In this document: positions 24,446 through 34,145 of the stretch, piece after piece
Layout: each line of letters begins with the position of its first letter
How positions within the stretch are numbered: the stretch's first letter is position 1
Source: Pediococcus parvulus
GTDB lineage: Bacteria > Bacillota > Bacilli > Lactobacillales > Lactobacillaceae
DNA: 64,000 bases
NCBI RefSeq assembly: GCF_007990205.1
Contig: NZ_BJWE01000003.1
Coordinates: 1 to 64,000 of the forward strand
Direction: 5' to 3'
The notes under the pieces: generated by a model
Database searches by the model: none
The model's input: the letters and a program-made list of their open reading frames with translations, nothing else
Told to the model about the DNA's origin: nothing
Made by a program: the position numbers and the translations under genes

Positions 24446-24716
24446 AAATCGTCAGTATTTCTTTTATGTTTTGTTATGTGCGGATGGCACTTTGTATGGA
24501 GGATTTACTGTGGATGTAAAAGCCCGTGTGGCAACTCACAATGCAGGAAAGGGCGCTAAGTACACGCGCATGAAAAAACGCAGACCAGTGCGTTTGATAT
24601 ACTATGAAACTTTTGACAACAAACATGACGCTTTGAGTGCCGAGTACCATTTTAAACATCAAGCTAGAGAAAACAAACTAGAATTTTTACATGAACATGG
24701 TGTTCAAGTACATTGA
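24432..24716 (+). CDS. GIY-YIG domain protein (YazA/UPF0213 family)
   Basis: A 94-residue single-domain GIY-YIG protein. The signature appears as [16 protein letters not shown] with a following [15 protein letters not shown], so the second motif is degenerate (YGG in place of YIG), as usual for this family. Nuclease activity is not established; function unknown. The start is the ATG at 24432, inside the end of trmN6. Longer in-frame starts upstream lie wholly inside trmN6. Confidence 0.86.
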   Translation: MEKNKNRQYFFYVLLCADGTLYGGFTVDVKARVATHNAGKGAKYTRMKKRRPVRLIYYETFDNKHDALSAEYHFKHQARENKLEFLHEHGVQVH

Positions 24717-24746
24717 TTAGGAAAGTTAACTTTAATTTTTATCGAT

Positions 24747-24756
24747 GTGCTATACT
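24747..24756 (+). promoter_or_regulatory. Extended -10 promoter of the D-lactate dehydrogenase gene
   Basis: TGC-TATACT (TG of GTGC, -10 at 24751-24756) is an extended -10 hexamer 33 bp before the start codon; the -35 region is poor. Confidence 0.55.
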
Positions 24757-24788
24757 AAAGATACATTTGTTAAGGAGGAATTTTTGTA

Positions 24789-25784
24789 ATGAAAATTATT
24801 GCTTATGGTATTCGTGATGATGAAAAACCATATTTGGATGAATGGGTTAAAGACAACAGTGTTGAAGTAAAGGCTGTTCCAGAGCTTTTAACTGAAGACA
24901 ATATTGATTTAGCCAAGGGTTATGATGGGGTTGTTGCTTATCAGCAAAAACCTTATACTGATGGCATCTTTAAGAAGATGGATGAATTTGGAATCCATGC
25001 ATTCTCCTTACGTAATGTTGGTGTTGATAATGTACCAGTTGAATCCGTTAAGAAATACAATATCAAAGTTTCTAACGTACCTGCATACTCACCAAGCGCA
25101 ATCGCAGAATTATCTGTTACTGGTTTGATGTCCTTATTACGTCGTATCCCAACATTTGAAGATAAGATGTCTAAGGGTGACTTCCGTTGGGCTCCAGACA
25201 TTGCTCAAGAACTCAACGAATTAACTGTTGGTGTCGTTGGTACTGGCCGTATTGGTCGTGCTGCAATGGACATCTTCAAAGGCTTCGGTGCTAAGGTTAT
25301 TGGCTATGATGTTTTCCGTAATCCTGAATTGGAAAAAGAAGGAATTTATGTTGACACCTTGGACGAAATCTACGCTCAAGCTGATGTCATTACATTGCAT
25401 GTTCCTGCTTTGAAGGATAACTATCATATGTTGAACGATGATGCCTTCAGCAAGATGAAAGATGGCGTTTATATCCTCAACTATGCTCGTGGCTCACTAA
25501 TTGATACTGATGCATTGATTCGTGCCCTTGATAATGGTAAGGTTGCTGGTGCTGGCCTTGATACCTACGAAAATGAAGTCGGTATCTTTGATGTTGACCA
25601 TAAAGGTGAAAAGATTACTGATGATGTTTTCAATAATTTGTTTGCTCGTGACAATGTTTTGATTACACCACATGCAGCATTCTATACAACAAAAGCTGTT
25701 AAGAACATGGTTCAAATTTCATTAAACAACAACAAGAGCTTCATCGAAAATGGTAAGGCTGACAACGAAGTTAGCTTTGACTAA
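24789..25784 (+). CDS. ldhD: D-lactate dehydrogenase (D-2-hydroxyacid dehydrogenase)
   Basis: A 331-residue NAD-dependent D-lactate dehydrogenase, reducing pyruvate to D-lactate and recycling NADH in fermentation. The Rossmann motif is VVGTGRIGRAAMDIFKGFG (about 149-167), the catalytic Arg is in NYARGSLID (near 235), with the Glu (near 264, GLDTYENE) and His (TPHAAFYT, near 296) completing the triad. Codon use is that of a highly expressed gene. It has its own promoter and terminator. Confidence 0.93.
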   Translation: MKIIAYGIRDDEKPYLDEWVKDNSVEVKAVPELLTEDNIDLAKGYDGVVAYQQKPYTDGIFKKMDEFGIHAFSLRNVGVDNVPVESVKKYNIKVSNVPAYSPSAIAELSVTGLMSLLRRIPTFEDKMSKGDFRWAPDIAQELNELTVGVVGTGRIGRAAMDIFKGFGAKVIGYDVFRNPELEKEGIYVDTLDEIYAQADVITLHVPALKDNYHMLNDDAFSKMKDGVYILNYARGSLIDTDALIRALDNGKVAGAGLDTYENEVGIFDVDHKGEKITDDVFNNLFARDNVLITPHAAFYTTKAVKNMVQISLNNNKSFIENGKADNEVSFD

Positions 25785-25808
25785 TTTGATTAAGTACAAT
25801 TGATTCAA

Positions 25809-25846
25809 AGAGTTTACACATTATTAAGGTGTGTAAACTTTTTTTT
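25809..25846 (+). terminator. Terminator after ldhD
   Basis: AAGAGTTTACACA pairs with TGTGTAAACTT, followed by eight T. Confidence 0.92.
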
Positions 25847-25877
25847 GCTCTGAACGGCATAAAAATGAAAGTATTAC

Positions 25878-25906
25878 TTGCGTTAAATGCGCATTTTCGG
25901 TATACT
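25878..25906 (+). promoter_or_regulatory. Promoter of rpsB-tsf
   Basis: TTGCGT (25878-25883) and TATACT (25901-25906) with an exact 17-bp spacer. It gives a leader of about 110 nt. Confidence 0.75.
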
Positions 25907-25911
25907 TATTG

Positions 25912-25976
25912 CTGGTGTTAAACCAAATTCACACCCAGTTGGATGATTTGACCAGTGCTCATTGAGTTCTCAAATC
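25912..25976 (+). ncRNA. Structured rpsB leader (possible S2 autoregulatory element)
   Basis: The untranslated leader holds two hairpins: CTGGTGT with ACACCCAG (about 25912-25938), and GATTTGA (25945-25951) with TCAAATC (25970-25976). A competing inner pair TTGAG/CTCAA overlaps the second. Ribosomal protein leaders of this kind often bind the encoded protein; that role is inference here. Confidence 0.45.
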
Positions 25977-26020
25977 AAAGGAAAATTGGGAAGGAAAAAA
26001 CTATTGGAGGTATTTTTATT

Positions 26021-26836
26021 ATGGCAGTAATTTCTATGAAGCAATTGCTTGAAGCCGGTGTTCACTTTGGTCACCAAACACGTCGTTGGAATCCAAAGAT
26101 GAAGCCATACATTTTTACAGAACGTAACGGAATTTACATCATTGACTTACAAAAAACAGTTAAAATGATTGATTCTGCATACAACTTTGTAAAAGATATT
26201 GCAGCAAACAATGGTGTTGTTTTATTTGTTGGTACGAAGAAACAAGCACAAACTGCAATCGAAGAAGAAGCTACACGTGCAGGTCAGTTTTATGTTAACC
26301 ATCGTTGGTTAGGTGGAACTTTAACTAACTGGAACACAATTCAAACTCGTATCAAACGTCTTAAAGATCTCAAAAAAATGAATGAAGACGGTACATTTGA
26401 ACGTTTGCCAAAGAAAGAAGTTTCTCTTCTTAACAAACAAAAAGACAAGTTGGAGAAGTTCTTGGGTGGTATTGAAGATATGCCACATGTTCCAGATGCT
26501 ATTTTTATCGTTGATCCTCGTAAGGAACAAATCGCGGTAAAAGAAGCTCGTAAGTTGAACATTCCAATTATTGCTATGGTAGATACGAATACAGATCCTG
26601 ATCAAATTGATGTTATTATCCCATCAAATGATGATGCTATTCGTGCTGTTCGTTTGATTACTTCAAAAATGGCTGATGCCGTTATTGAGGGCCGTCAAGG
26701 TGAAGATCAAGACGATGCTCAACCAGCAGCAACTGAAAGTGCAGCTCCTGTTAAAGAAGCAGCAATTGACGTTTCGACAGATTCTCTTGAGAATCTCAAA
26801 AAAACTGTTGAGGGCGGATCAGACTCTGCAAAATAG
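26021..26836 (+). CDS. rpsB: 30S ribosomal protein S2
   Basis: A 271-residue S2. The N-terminal [20 protein letters not shown] and [15 protein letters not shown] blocks are diagnostic. The ATG at 26021 follows GGAGG; a longer in-frame start at 25955 lies in the structured leader and is rejected. The C-terminus has an acidic, Ala-rich tail (from about 228) typical of lactobacilli. It is the first gene of the rpsB-tsf operon. Confidence 0.97.
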   Translation: MAVISMKQLLEAGVHFGHQTRRWNPKMKPYIFTERNGIYIIDLQKTVKMIDSAYNFVKDIAANNGVVLFVGTKKQAQTAIEEEATRAGQFYVNHRWLGGTLTNWNTIQTRIKRLKDLKKMNEDGTFERLPKKEVSLLNKQKDKLEKFLGGIEDMPHVPDAIFIVDPRKEQIAVKEARKLNIPIIAMVDTNTDPDQIDVIIPSNDDAIRAVRLITSKMADAVIEGRQGEDQDDAQPAATESAAPVKEAAIDVSTDSLENLKKTVEGGSDSAK

Positions 26837-26855
26837 TTAATTATTAGGCTGTCGT

Positions 26856-26896
26856 AAGTCTCGACCTTTTTGGCCTGAGATTGAGATGGCCTTTTT
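26856..26896 (+). terminator. Possible attenuator hairpin between rpsB and tsf
   Basis: GTCTCGACC can pair imperfectly with GGCCTGAGA, and GGCC/GGCC repeats precede TTTTT. Partial termination here would lower tsf relative to rpsB. The fold is not certain. Confidence 0.35.
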
Positions 26897-26933
26897 AATG
26901 GAATTTAGAATTTACTAAAAGGAGGCCATAATT

Positions 26934-27812
26934 ATGGCAAGTATTTCTGCATCACAAGTTAAAGAGTTACGTGACAAAATTGGTGTTGGTATGATGGATG
27001 CTAAAAAAGCATTAGTCGCAACTGATGGTGATATGGATAAGGCAATTGATTTTCTTCGTGAAAAAGGGATTGCCAAAGCTGAAAAGAAAAGTGATCGAAT
27101 CGCTGCTGAAGGCTTAGCCGATGTTGAAATTCATAATGATCAAGCAGCTATTGCTGAGGTTAACTCAGAAACTGACTTTGTCGCTTCCAATGATCAATTT
27201 ATTGACTTAGTAAAAGCAGTTACTTCTCAACTTGCTTTGAGTGCTCCTGCATCTATCGAGGATGCTTTGAAGCTTGAAACCGCTAAGGGAACAGTTAATG
27301 ATGACATTATTGAAACCACTCAGGTGACTGGTGAAAAAATCACTTTACGTCGTTTTGATGTTGTTAAAAAATCTGAAAACGAACATTTTGGTGCTTATTT
27401 ACACATGGGTGGTAAGATTGCTACCTTAGTTGTATTGGACGGTGCTGATGATGATACTGCTAAGGACATTGCTATGCACGTTGCTGCAATTAATCCTAAG
27501 TATGTAAATCGTAGTCAGGTTCCCGCTGAAGTCTTGGATCATGAACGTGAAGTTTTGACCAAGGAAGCTGAAGAAGAAGGAAAGCCAGCAAAAATTATCG
27601 ATAAGATGGTAGAAGGCCGACTTAACAAATTCTTAGCAGAAATTAGTCTTGATGATCAAGATTTTGTTAAAGATCCAGACCAAACAGTTGCTAAATATGT
27701 GGCTTCAAAGGGTGGAAAGGTTAAATCATTTATCCGTTATGAAGTTGGTGAAGGTATCGAAAAGAAATCTGCTAACTTTGCTGAAGAAGTTAAAAAAGAA
27801 ATGGGTAAATAG
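26934..27812 (+). CDS. tsf: Elongation factor Ts
   Basis: A 292-residue EF-Ts, the nucleotide-exchange factor of EF-Tu. The N-terminal UBA-like domain has [19 protein letters not shown] (split: VKELRDK, then TGAGM-like [11 protein letters not shown]), followed by the TDFVASND core motif (near 82) and dimer/coiled-coil regions. Strong AGGAGG. Length is normal. It follows rpsB in the standard order. Confidence 0.97.
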   Translation: MASISASQVKELRDKIGVGMMDAKKALVATDGDMDKAIDFLREKGIAKAEKKSDRIAAEGLADVEIHNDQAAIAEVNSETDFVASNDQFIDLVKAVTSQLALSAPASIEDALKLETAKGTVNDDIIETTQVTGEKITLRRFDVVKKSENEHFGAYLHMGGKIATLVVLDGADDDTAKDIAMHVAAINPKYVNRSQVPAEVLDHEREVLTKEAEEEGKPAKIIDKMVEGRLNKFLAEISLDDQDFVKDPDQTVAKYVASKGGKVKSFIRYEVGEGIEKKSANFAEEVKKEMGK

Positions 27813-27841
27813 GCTAGTTCTTAGTCCTTACTTACAGTTTT

Positions 27842-27872
27842 AGGTGTTTTGTGAAAACAAGACACCTTTTTT
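27842..27872 (+). terminator. Terminator after tsf
   Basis: AGGTGTTTTGT pairs with ACAAGACACCT around GAAA, then six T. Confidence 0.9.
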
Positions 27873-27897
27873 GCTACATAGAAACGAACTATTTACT

Positions 27898-27931
27898 AAA
27901 TTAGCGAATAGATGGCTCTATTGGCTAATTT
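27898..27931 (+). promoter_or_regulatory. Fourteen-bp palindrome upstream of pyrH
   Basis: AAATTAGC-G-AATAGA (27898-27912) pairs with TCTATT-G-GCTAATTT (27917-27931) around TGGC; only the central G:G is unpaired. It directly abuts TATGAT and the short pyrH leader. It could be an operator, a terminator or an mRNA hairpin. Confidence 0.55.
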
Positions 27932-27970
27932 TATGATAAACTAGAACGGAAGAAACGAGGAGGAAACACC

Positions 27971-28693
27971 ATGACAGAAGTTAAATATAAACGGGTAATC
28001 ATGAAGCTTAGTGGCGAAGCACTTGCAGGCGATAAAGGATCAGGAATTAATCCACCTGTTATTAAAACAGTAGCTCAAGAGTTAAAAGATGTTCATGATA
28101 TGGGCGTTCAAATTGCAATTGTTTGCGGTGGCGGTAATATGTGGCGTGGTGAAACTGGTGAACAAATGGGTATGGAACGCGTTCAAGCTGACTATATCGG
28201 TATGTTAGCTACAGTAATGAACGCGTTGGCCTTGCAAGACAGCTTGGAATCGTTAGGTGTTCCCACTCGTGTTCAGACGGCAATTGAAATGCGTCAAATT
28301 GCTGAACCATACATTCGTCGGAAGGCAGTTCGTCACTTAGAAAAAGATCGGATTGTCATTTTTGCAGCTGGTACTGGTAGCCCATACTTTTCTACTGATA
28401 CGACCGCTGCATTAAGAGGTGCAGAAATAAATGCGGACGCTATTTTAATGGCTAAGAATGGTGTTGACGGAATTTACTCTGCAGATCCTAACAAAGACGC
28501 TTCAGCTACCAAATATGAAGAGTTGACACATATGGATATTATAGATAAGGGACTTAATGTTATGGATACAACTGCAAGTTCCCTATCTATGGAAAACAAT
28601 ATTCCGTTGGTTGTTTTCAATTTAAATCAACCTGGAAATATTAAAAAAGTTGTTGAAGGCCAGAAAATTGGAACTACAGTAAGGGGAAAATAA
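27971..28693 (+). CDS. pyrH: UMP kinase
   Basis: A 240-residue hexameric uridylate kinase, converting UMP to UDP. Motifs: [14 protein letters not shown] at the N-terminus (13-26), GGGNMWRG (phosphate loop, near 55) and [16 protein letters not shown] (near 137). It is allosterically controlled by GTP and UTP in the family. Four bases separate it from frr, so pyrH-frr is an operon. Confidence 0.97.
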   Translation: MTEVKYKRVIMKLSGEALAGDKGSGINPPVIKTVAQELKDVHDMGVQIAIVCGGGNMWRGETGEQMGMERVQADYIGMLATVMNALALQDSLESLGVPTRVQTAIEMRQIAEPYIRRKAVRHLEKDRIVIFAAGTGSPYFSTDTTAALRGAEINADAILMAKNGVDGIYSADPNKDASATKYEELTHMDIIDKGLNVMDTTASSLSMENNIPLVVFNLNQPGNIKKVVEGQKIGTTVRGK

Positions 28694-28694
28694 T

Positions 28695-29255
28695 ATGGCA
28701 CAAAATGAAATTATTAAAAAAGCACAAGACAAAATGGCAAAGGCTGAACAGGCATTGCAACGTGAGCTAGGAAATATTCGAGCAGGACGCGCTAATGCTA
28801 GTTTGTTAGATCGAATTAAGGTTGATTATTACGGAACACCGACACCTGTTAATCAAATGGCTTCAATCAGCATTCCAGAGGCTCGAGTAATTATGGTGAC
28901 ACCTTATGACAAATCAGCTTTAAAGAACTTAGAACAAGCAATTTTAATGTCAGATTTAGGTATTAATCCATCAAATGATGGTAGTGCAATTCGATTAGTT
29001 ATTCCTCAGTTAACTGAAGATAGACGTAAAGAATTAGCTAAAGACGTTAAAGCTGAAGGTGAACGCGCTAAAGTAGCAGTCCGTAATGTGCGTCGCGATG
29101 CAATGGATGAGCTTAAAAAAGGCGAAAAAGATAGTACCTTTACAGAAGATCAGTTGCATGATTTAGAAACTCAAACACAAAAAGTTACGGATGCCGCAAT
29201 TAAAGCTGTTGATGGAATTGTAGCAGATAAAGAAAAAGAAGTTTTATCTGAGTAA
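28695..29255 (+). CDS. frr: Ribosome recycling factor
   Basis: A 186-residue RRF, which with EF-G splits post-termination ribosomes. Typical features are the helical bundle with [23 protein letters not shown] (split [13 protein letters not shown], then VDYYGTPTP; about 28-52) and the C-terminal [10 protein letters not shown] helix. Full length; it ends at a good terminator. Confidence 0.97.
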   Translation: MAQNEIIKKAQDKMAKAEQALQRELGNIRAGRANASLLDRIKVDYYGTPTPVNQMASISIPEARVIMVTPYDKSALKNLEQAILMSDLGINPSNDGSAIRLVIPQLTEDRRKELAKDVKAEGERAKVAVRNVRRDAMDELKKGEKDSTFTEDQLHDLETQTQKVTDAAIKAVDGIVADKEKEVLSE

Positions 29256-29271
29256 TTTTAATGACTAATTG

Positions 29272-29312
29272 ACACAAAGAGCCTGAATTATCAGTGCTGT
29301 TTGTGTTTTTTT
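29272..29312 (+). terminator. Terminator after frr
   Basis: ACACAAAGAGC pairs with GCTGTTTGTGT around a 13-nt loop, followed by seven T. Confidence 0.85.
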
Positions 29313-29385
29313 ATTATCAATTTTAATTTAAAATTGAAGAACTAGTAGCTTTTTTTTGCTAGGAATGTTAACTTCTGAAGAATTC

Positions 29386-29394
29386 TGCTAAAAT
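29386..29394 (+). promoter_or_regulatory. Extended -10 promoter of the uppS operon
   Basis: TGC-TAAAAT, 36 bp before the uppS GTG. The -35 match (TGTTAA, 29366-29371) is poor, as expected for an extended -10 promoter. Confidence 0.5.
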
Positions 29395-29429
29395 AGACAT
29401 TATGCATGAATATGAGATGGAGTGGTAAA

Positions 29430-30203
29430 GTGTTCTCTAAAAATACTCAAAAGGGTAAAGACGAAAAGCTTTCTTTTAATACCTTAGATGATCATAATAT
29501 TCCCAGTCACGTAGCTATTATTATGGATGGTAACGGAAGATGGGCACAGAAACGGCATTTGCCGAGAATTGCGGGACATCGGGAAGGCATGAACACCGTG
29601 AAGAAAATTACGATTAGTGCTAGTAAGTTAGGCGTGAAAATTTTGACTTTGTACGCTTTTTCTACGGAAAATTGGAAACGGCCATCTGCAGAAGTAAGTT
29701 TTTTAATGCATTTGCCAACCGACTTTTTCGATACTTTTGTACCAGATTTAATTAAACATAATGTTCGCGTGAATGTAATGGGATATATTGATCAGCTACC
29801 AGACTATACACAAAAAGCCGTGAAAAATGCAATTGCAGATACGGAAAAATGTACTGGAATGGTGTTAAACTTTGCGCTTAACTATGGTGGTAGAGCGGAA
29901 ATTGTTACCGCTGTTCAAAAGATTGCAGCCCAAGTGGATCAGAATAAAATTAGCCCTGAAGAAATTACGGATAAGACAATTGATTCGATGTTAATGACTG
30001 CGGAATTAAAACCTTATTCCGATCCGGATTTGTTAATTCGAACAAGCGGGGAAGAAAGAATTTCTAATTTTTTACTTTGGCAAATTGCTTATAGCGAATT
30101 AGTATTTACGGATCAATTGTGGCCAGATTTTTCTGATGCGACATTAAGAGATTGTATTTATGAGTATCAACAAAGGAATCGTCGTTTTGGCGGTTTAAAA
30201 TAA
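29430..30203 (+). CDS. uppS: Isoprenyl (undecaprenyl diphosphate) synthase
   Basis: A 257-residue cis-prenyltransferase that adds isopentenyl units to make undecaprenyl diphosphate, the lipid carrier for cell-wall synthesis. HVAIIMDGNGRWA (near 32-44) carries the catalytic Asp; STENWKRP and the C-terminal DLLIRTSGEERISNFLLWQ (split) are diagnostic. The GTG at 29430 follows TGGAGTGG with correct spacing; the ATG at 29406 has no ribosome site. It begins the uppS-cdsA-rseP-proS cluster. Confidence 0.95.
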   Translation: MFSKNTQKGKDEKLSFNTLDDHNIPSHVAIIMDGNGRWAQKRHLPRIAGHREGMNTVKKITISASKLGVKILTLYAFSTENWKRPSAEVSFLMHLPTDFFDTFVPDLIKHNVRVNVMGYIDQLPDYTQKAVKNAIADTEKCTGMVLNFALNYGGRAEIVTAVQKIAAQVDQNKISPEEITDKTIDSMLMTAELKPYSDPDLLIRTSGEERISNFLLWQIAYSELVFTDQLWPDFSDATLRDCIYEYQQRNRRFGGLK

Positions 30204-30216
30204 GGGAGTTTATAAT

Positions 30217-31002
30217 ATGAAACAACGTGTGACAACAGCAGTTATTGCCTTGATTATCTTTATTCCGGTTATTGTTTACGGAGGTTGGCTCATCGACATC
30301 GCCGGCATAGTGCTTGGATTGATTGCTGTTAATGAAGTTTTAATGATGAAAAAGTTACTTTTGGTTTCTCCGGAAGCAATTATTGCAGACATAGGTGTCT
30401 TTTCATTAATTGCACCACTTAGTTGGTTTGGCTGGTTGCCACCCCAAATTGATCGTGTTTTTGTTTTCTTCTTGTGTGTACTTGCGTTATTGATTCGAAC
30501 AGTTGTTAGTCGCAATCGTTTTTCTTTTGACGATGCGGGTGCGGTCACTTTAGCGATGTTGTACATTGGGTTTGGTTTTTACTACTTTATAGCGGCTAGA
30601 GGTGTTGGGTTGTCCATGTTGTTATATATTTTGTTTGTCATTTGGTCAACCGACAGTGGAGCTTATATGATTGGTAAGCGGTTTGGAAAAAATAAACTGG
30701 CTCCCCATATCAGCCCAAACAAGACTTGGGAAGGTTCTATTGGGGGGACTGTTGTGGCTACAATTATCGGTTCCGTATTTTTAATTTTTTATCCAACCCA
30801 ATATAATTTCATTTTAATGGTCTTGTTAACGTTGATATTCTCTATAACCGGTCAATTTGGTGACCTAGTTGAATCGGCCTTAAAACGTTACTTCTCCGTG
30901 AAAGACTCTGGTAATATTTTGCCAGGTCACGGTGGAATTCTCGATCGTTTTGATAGCATGTTACTTGTCTTACCGATTATTCATTTATTCGGATTAATCT
31001 AA
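30217..31002 (+). CDS. cdsA: Phosphatidate cytidylyltransferase
   Basis: A 261-residue integral membrane enzyme with about eight helices that makes CDP-diacylglycerol from phosphatidic acid and CTP. The C-terminal signature is intact: GDLVESALKRYFSVKDSGN then ILPGHGGILDRFDS (about 216-250). It starts 13 bp after uppS. Its substrate is supplied by PlsC. Confidence 0.95.
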   Translation: MKQRVTTAVIALIIFIPVIVYGGWLIDIAGIVLGLIAVNEVLMMKKLLLVSPEAIIADIGVFSLIAPLSWFGWLPPQIDRVFVFFLCVLALLIRTVVSRNRFSFDDAGAVTLAMLYIGFGFYYFIAARGVGLSMLLYILFVIWSTDSGAYMIGKRFGKNKLAPHISPNKTWEGSIGGTVVATIIGSVFLIFYPTQYNFILMVLLTLIFSITGQFGDLVESALKRYFSVKDSGNILPGHGGILDRFDSMLLVLPIIHLFGLI

Positions 31003-31019
31003 TTAAGTGAGGTTTGCCA

Positions 31020-32288
31020 TTGATACAAACGATTATTACATTCATAATTGTATTTGGTATTTTAGTGATTGTTCATGAATTTGGTCATTTTTATTTTGCC
31101 AAAAAGTCTGGGATTTTAGTGCGTGAATTTTCGATTGGAATGGGTCCTAAAATCTATTCTTATTCTAAGAATGCGACCACATATACCCTTAGAATTTTGC
31201 CGGTTGGTGGTTATGTGCGCATGGCAGGATTAGAAGATTCTGGTGAGGAGCTGAAACCGGGGATGCCAGTCAGCTTAATTACTGGTAAAAATGGAAAAAT
31301 CGAGACAATTAATACTAGTCACGATACAACTCTTTTAAACGGCATTCCTGTTGAAGTGACGAATAGCGATTTGGAGACTGAGCTTTGGATTGAAGGCTAC
31401 GAAAATGGTGACGAACAAAACTTAAAGCGCTATGAAGTTGACCATGATGCATCCATAATTGAAAGTGATGGAACCAAAGTTCGAATTGCACCTAAAGATG
31501 TTCAGTTTCAATCTGCAAAGTTATGGCAACGAATTCTTACAAATTTTGCTGGGCCAATGAATAACTTCATTTTAGCAATCATTGTTTTTGCCCTTGTTGG
31601 TATTCTCCAAGGAGCAGTCCCAACCAACTCCAATCAGGTTTCTGTTGTCTCAGACTCAATCGCTGCAAAAGCTGGTTTGGAAACTAATGATCAAATTGTG
31701 TCAGTTGCAGGGCAATCCACAAATTCGTGGACAGATTTGCAGGACACAATTTCTAGTCGACCAAAGAAAAAAACAAAAATTGAAGTTAACCGAAATGGAA
31801 AGAAATTAACTTATACTTTAGTTCCGAAGTCGGTTAAGGGAAATGAAGGACAAGTTGGCCAGATAGGGATTGAAAGTTCGATGACACGCAATCTTGGCGC
31901 TCGCATTATGTACGGTTTTACTGAAACTTGGAAATTGACAACTATGATTTTCACACTTCTTGGACACATGATAACGCATGGATTTAGTGTGAACGATTTT
32001 GGTGGACCAGTTGCTATTTATGCACAAACTTCTGAGGCAGCCAAACTTGGCTTTGTTTCGGTGCTGACCATGTTGGCTTATCTGTCACTAAACCTTGGAA
32101 TTGTTAATTTGATTCCAATTCCCGCATTAGATGGCGGGAAAATTTTATTGAACTTTATCGAAGGGATCCGTCGTAAACCATTAAAGTCAGAAACGGAAGG
32201 TATAATTACCCTCATCGGTTTCGGACTTTTGATGCTTTTAATGGTTGCTGTAACCTGGAACGATATTCAACGGTATTTCTTTAAATAA
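31020..32288 (+). CDS. rseP: Site-2 intramembrane zinc protease RseP
   Basis: A 422-residue membrane protease with HEFGH zinc ligands at residues 19-23 in helix 1, a PDZ domain (about 195-275) and the C-terminal NLIPIPALDGGK motif that gives the third metal ligand. It cleaves membrane-bound substrates such as anti-sigma factors or signal-peptide remnants. TTG at 31020 is preferred: it is seven bases after AAGTGAGG; an in-frame TTG at 31014 is too close to that site. Between residues about 65 and 155 lies a long acidic insertion typical of lactobacilli. Confidence 0.93.
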   Translation: MIQTIITFIIVFGILVIVHEFGHFYFAKKSGILVREFSIGMGPKIYSYSKNATTYTLRILPVGGYVRMAGLEDSGEELKPGMPVSLITGKNGKIETINTSHDTTLLNGIPVEVTNSDLETELWIEGYENGDEQNLKRYEVDHDASIIESDGTKVRIAPKDVQFQSAKLWQRILTNFAGPMNNFILAIIVFALVGILQGAVPTNSNQVSVVSDSIAAKAGLETNDQIVSVAGQSTNSWTDLQDTISSRPKKKTKIEVNRNGKKLTYTLVPKSVKGNEGQVGQIGIESSMTRNLGARIMYGFTETWKLTTMIFTLLGHMITHGFSVNDFGGPVAIYAQTSEAAKLGFVSVLTMLAYLSLNLGIVNLIPIPALDGGKILLNFIEGIRRKPLKSETEGIITLIGFGLLMLLMVAVTWNDIQRYFFK

Positions 32289-32291
32289 TAA

Positions 32292-34025
<1,734 letters not shown>

Positions 34026-34051
34026 GAAACGTTACCAACAAATGAGTTAAT

Positions 34052-34101
34052 ATAACGGCAAGTTGATGAAGGATTCAGTCTATATATCAATTTGCCGTTA
34101 T
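34052..34101 (+). terminator. Sixteen-bp hairpin between proS and polC
   Basis: ATAACGGCAA-G-TTGAT pairs with ATCAA-T-TTGCCGTTAT (G-U at the middle) around an 18-nt loop. It is followed by TCTTCATGATTATTAG, a weak U-tract. It may end proS transcripts or protect their 3' end. Confidence 0.6.
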
Positions 34102-34145
34102 CTTCATGATTATTAGTTTTTGTAAAAAAGGGAAGGAATCAAATC

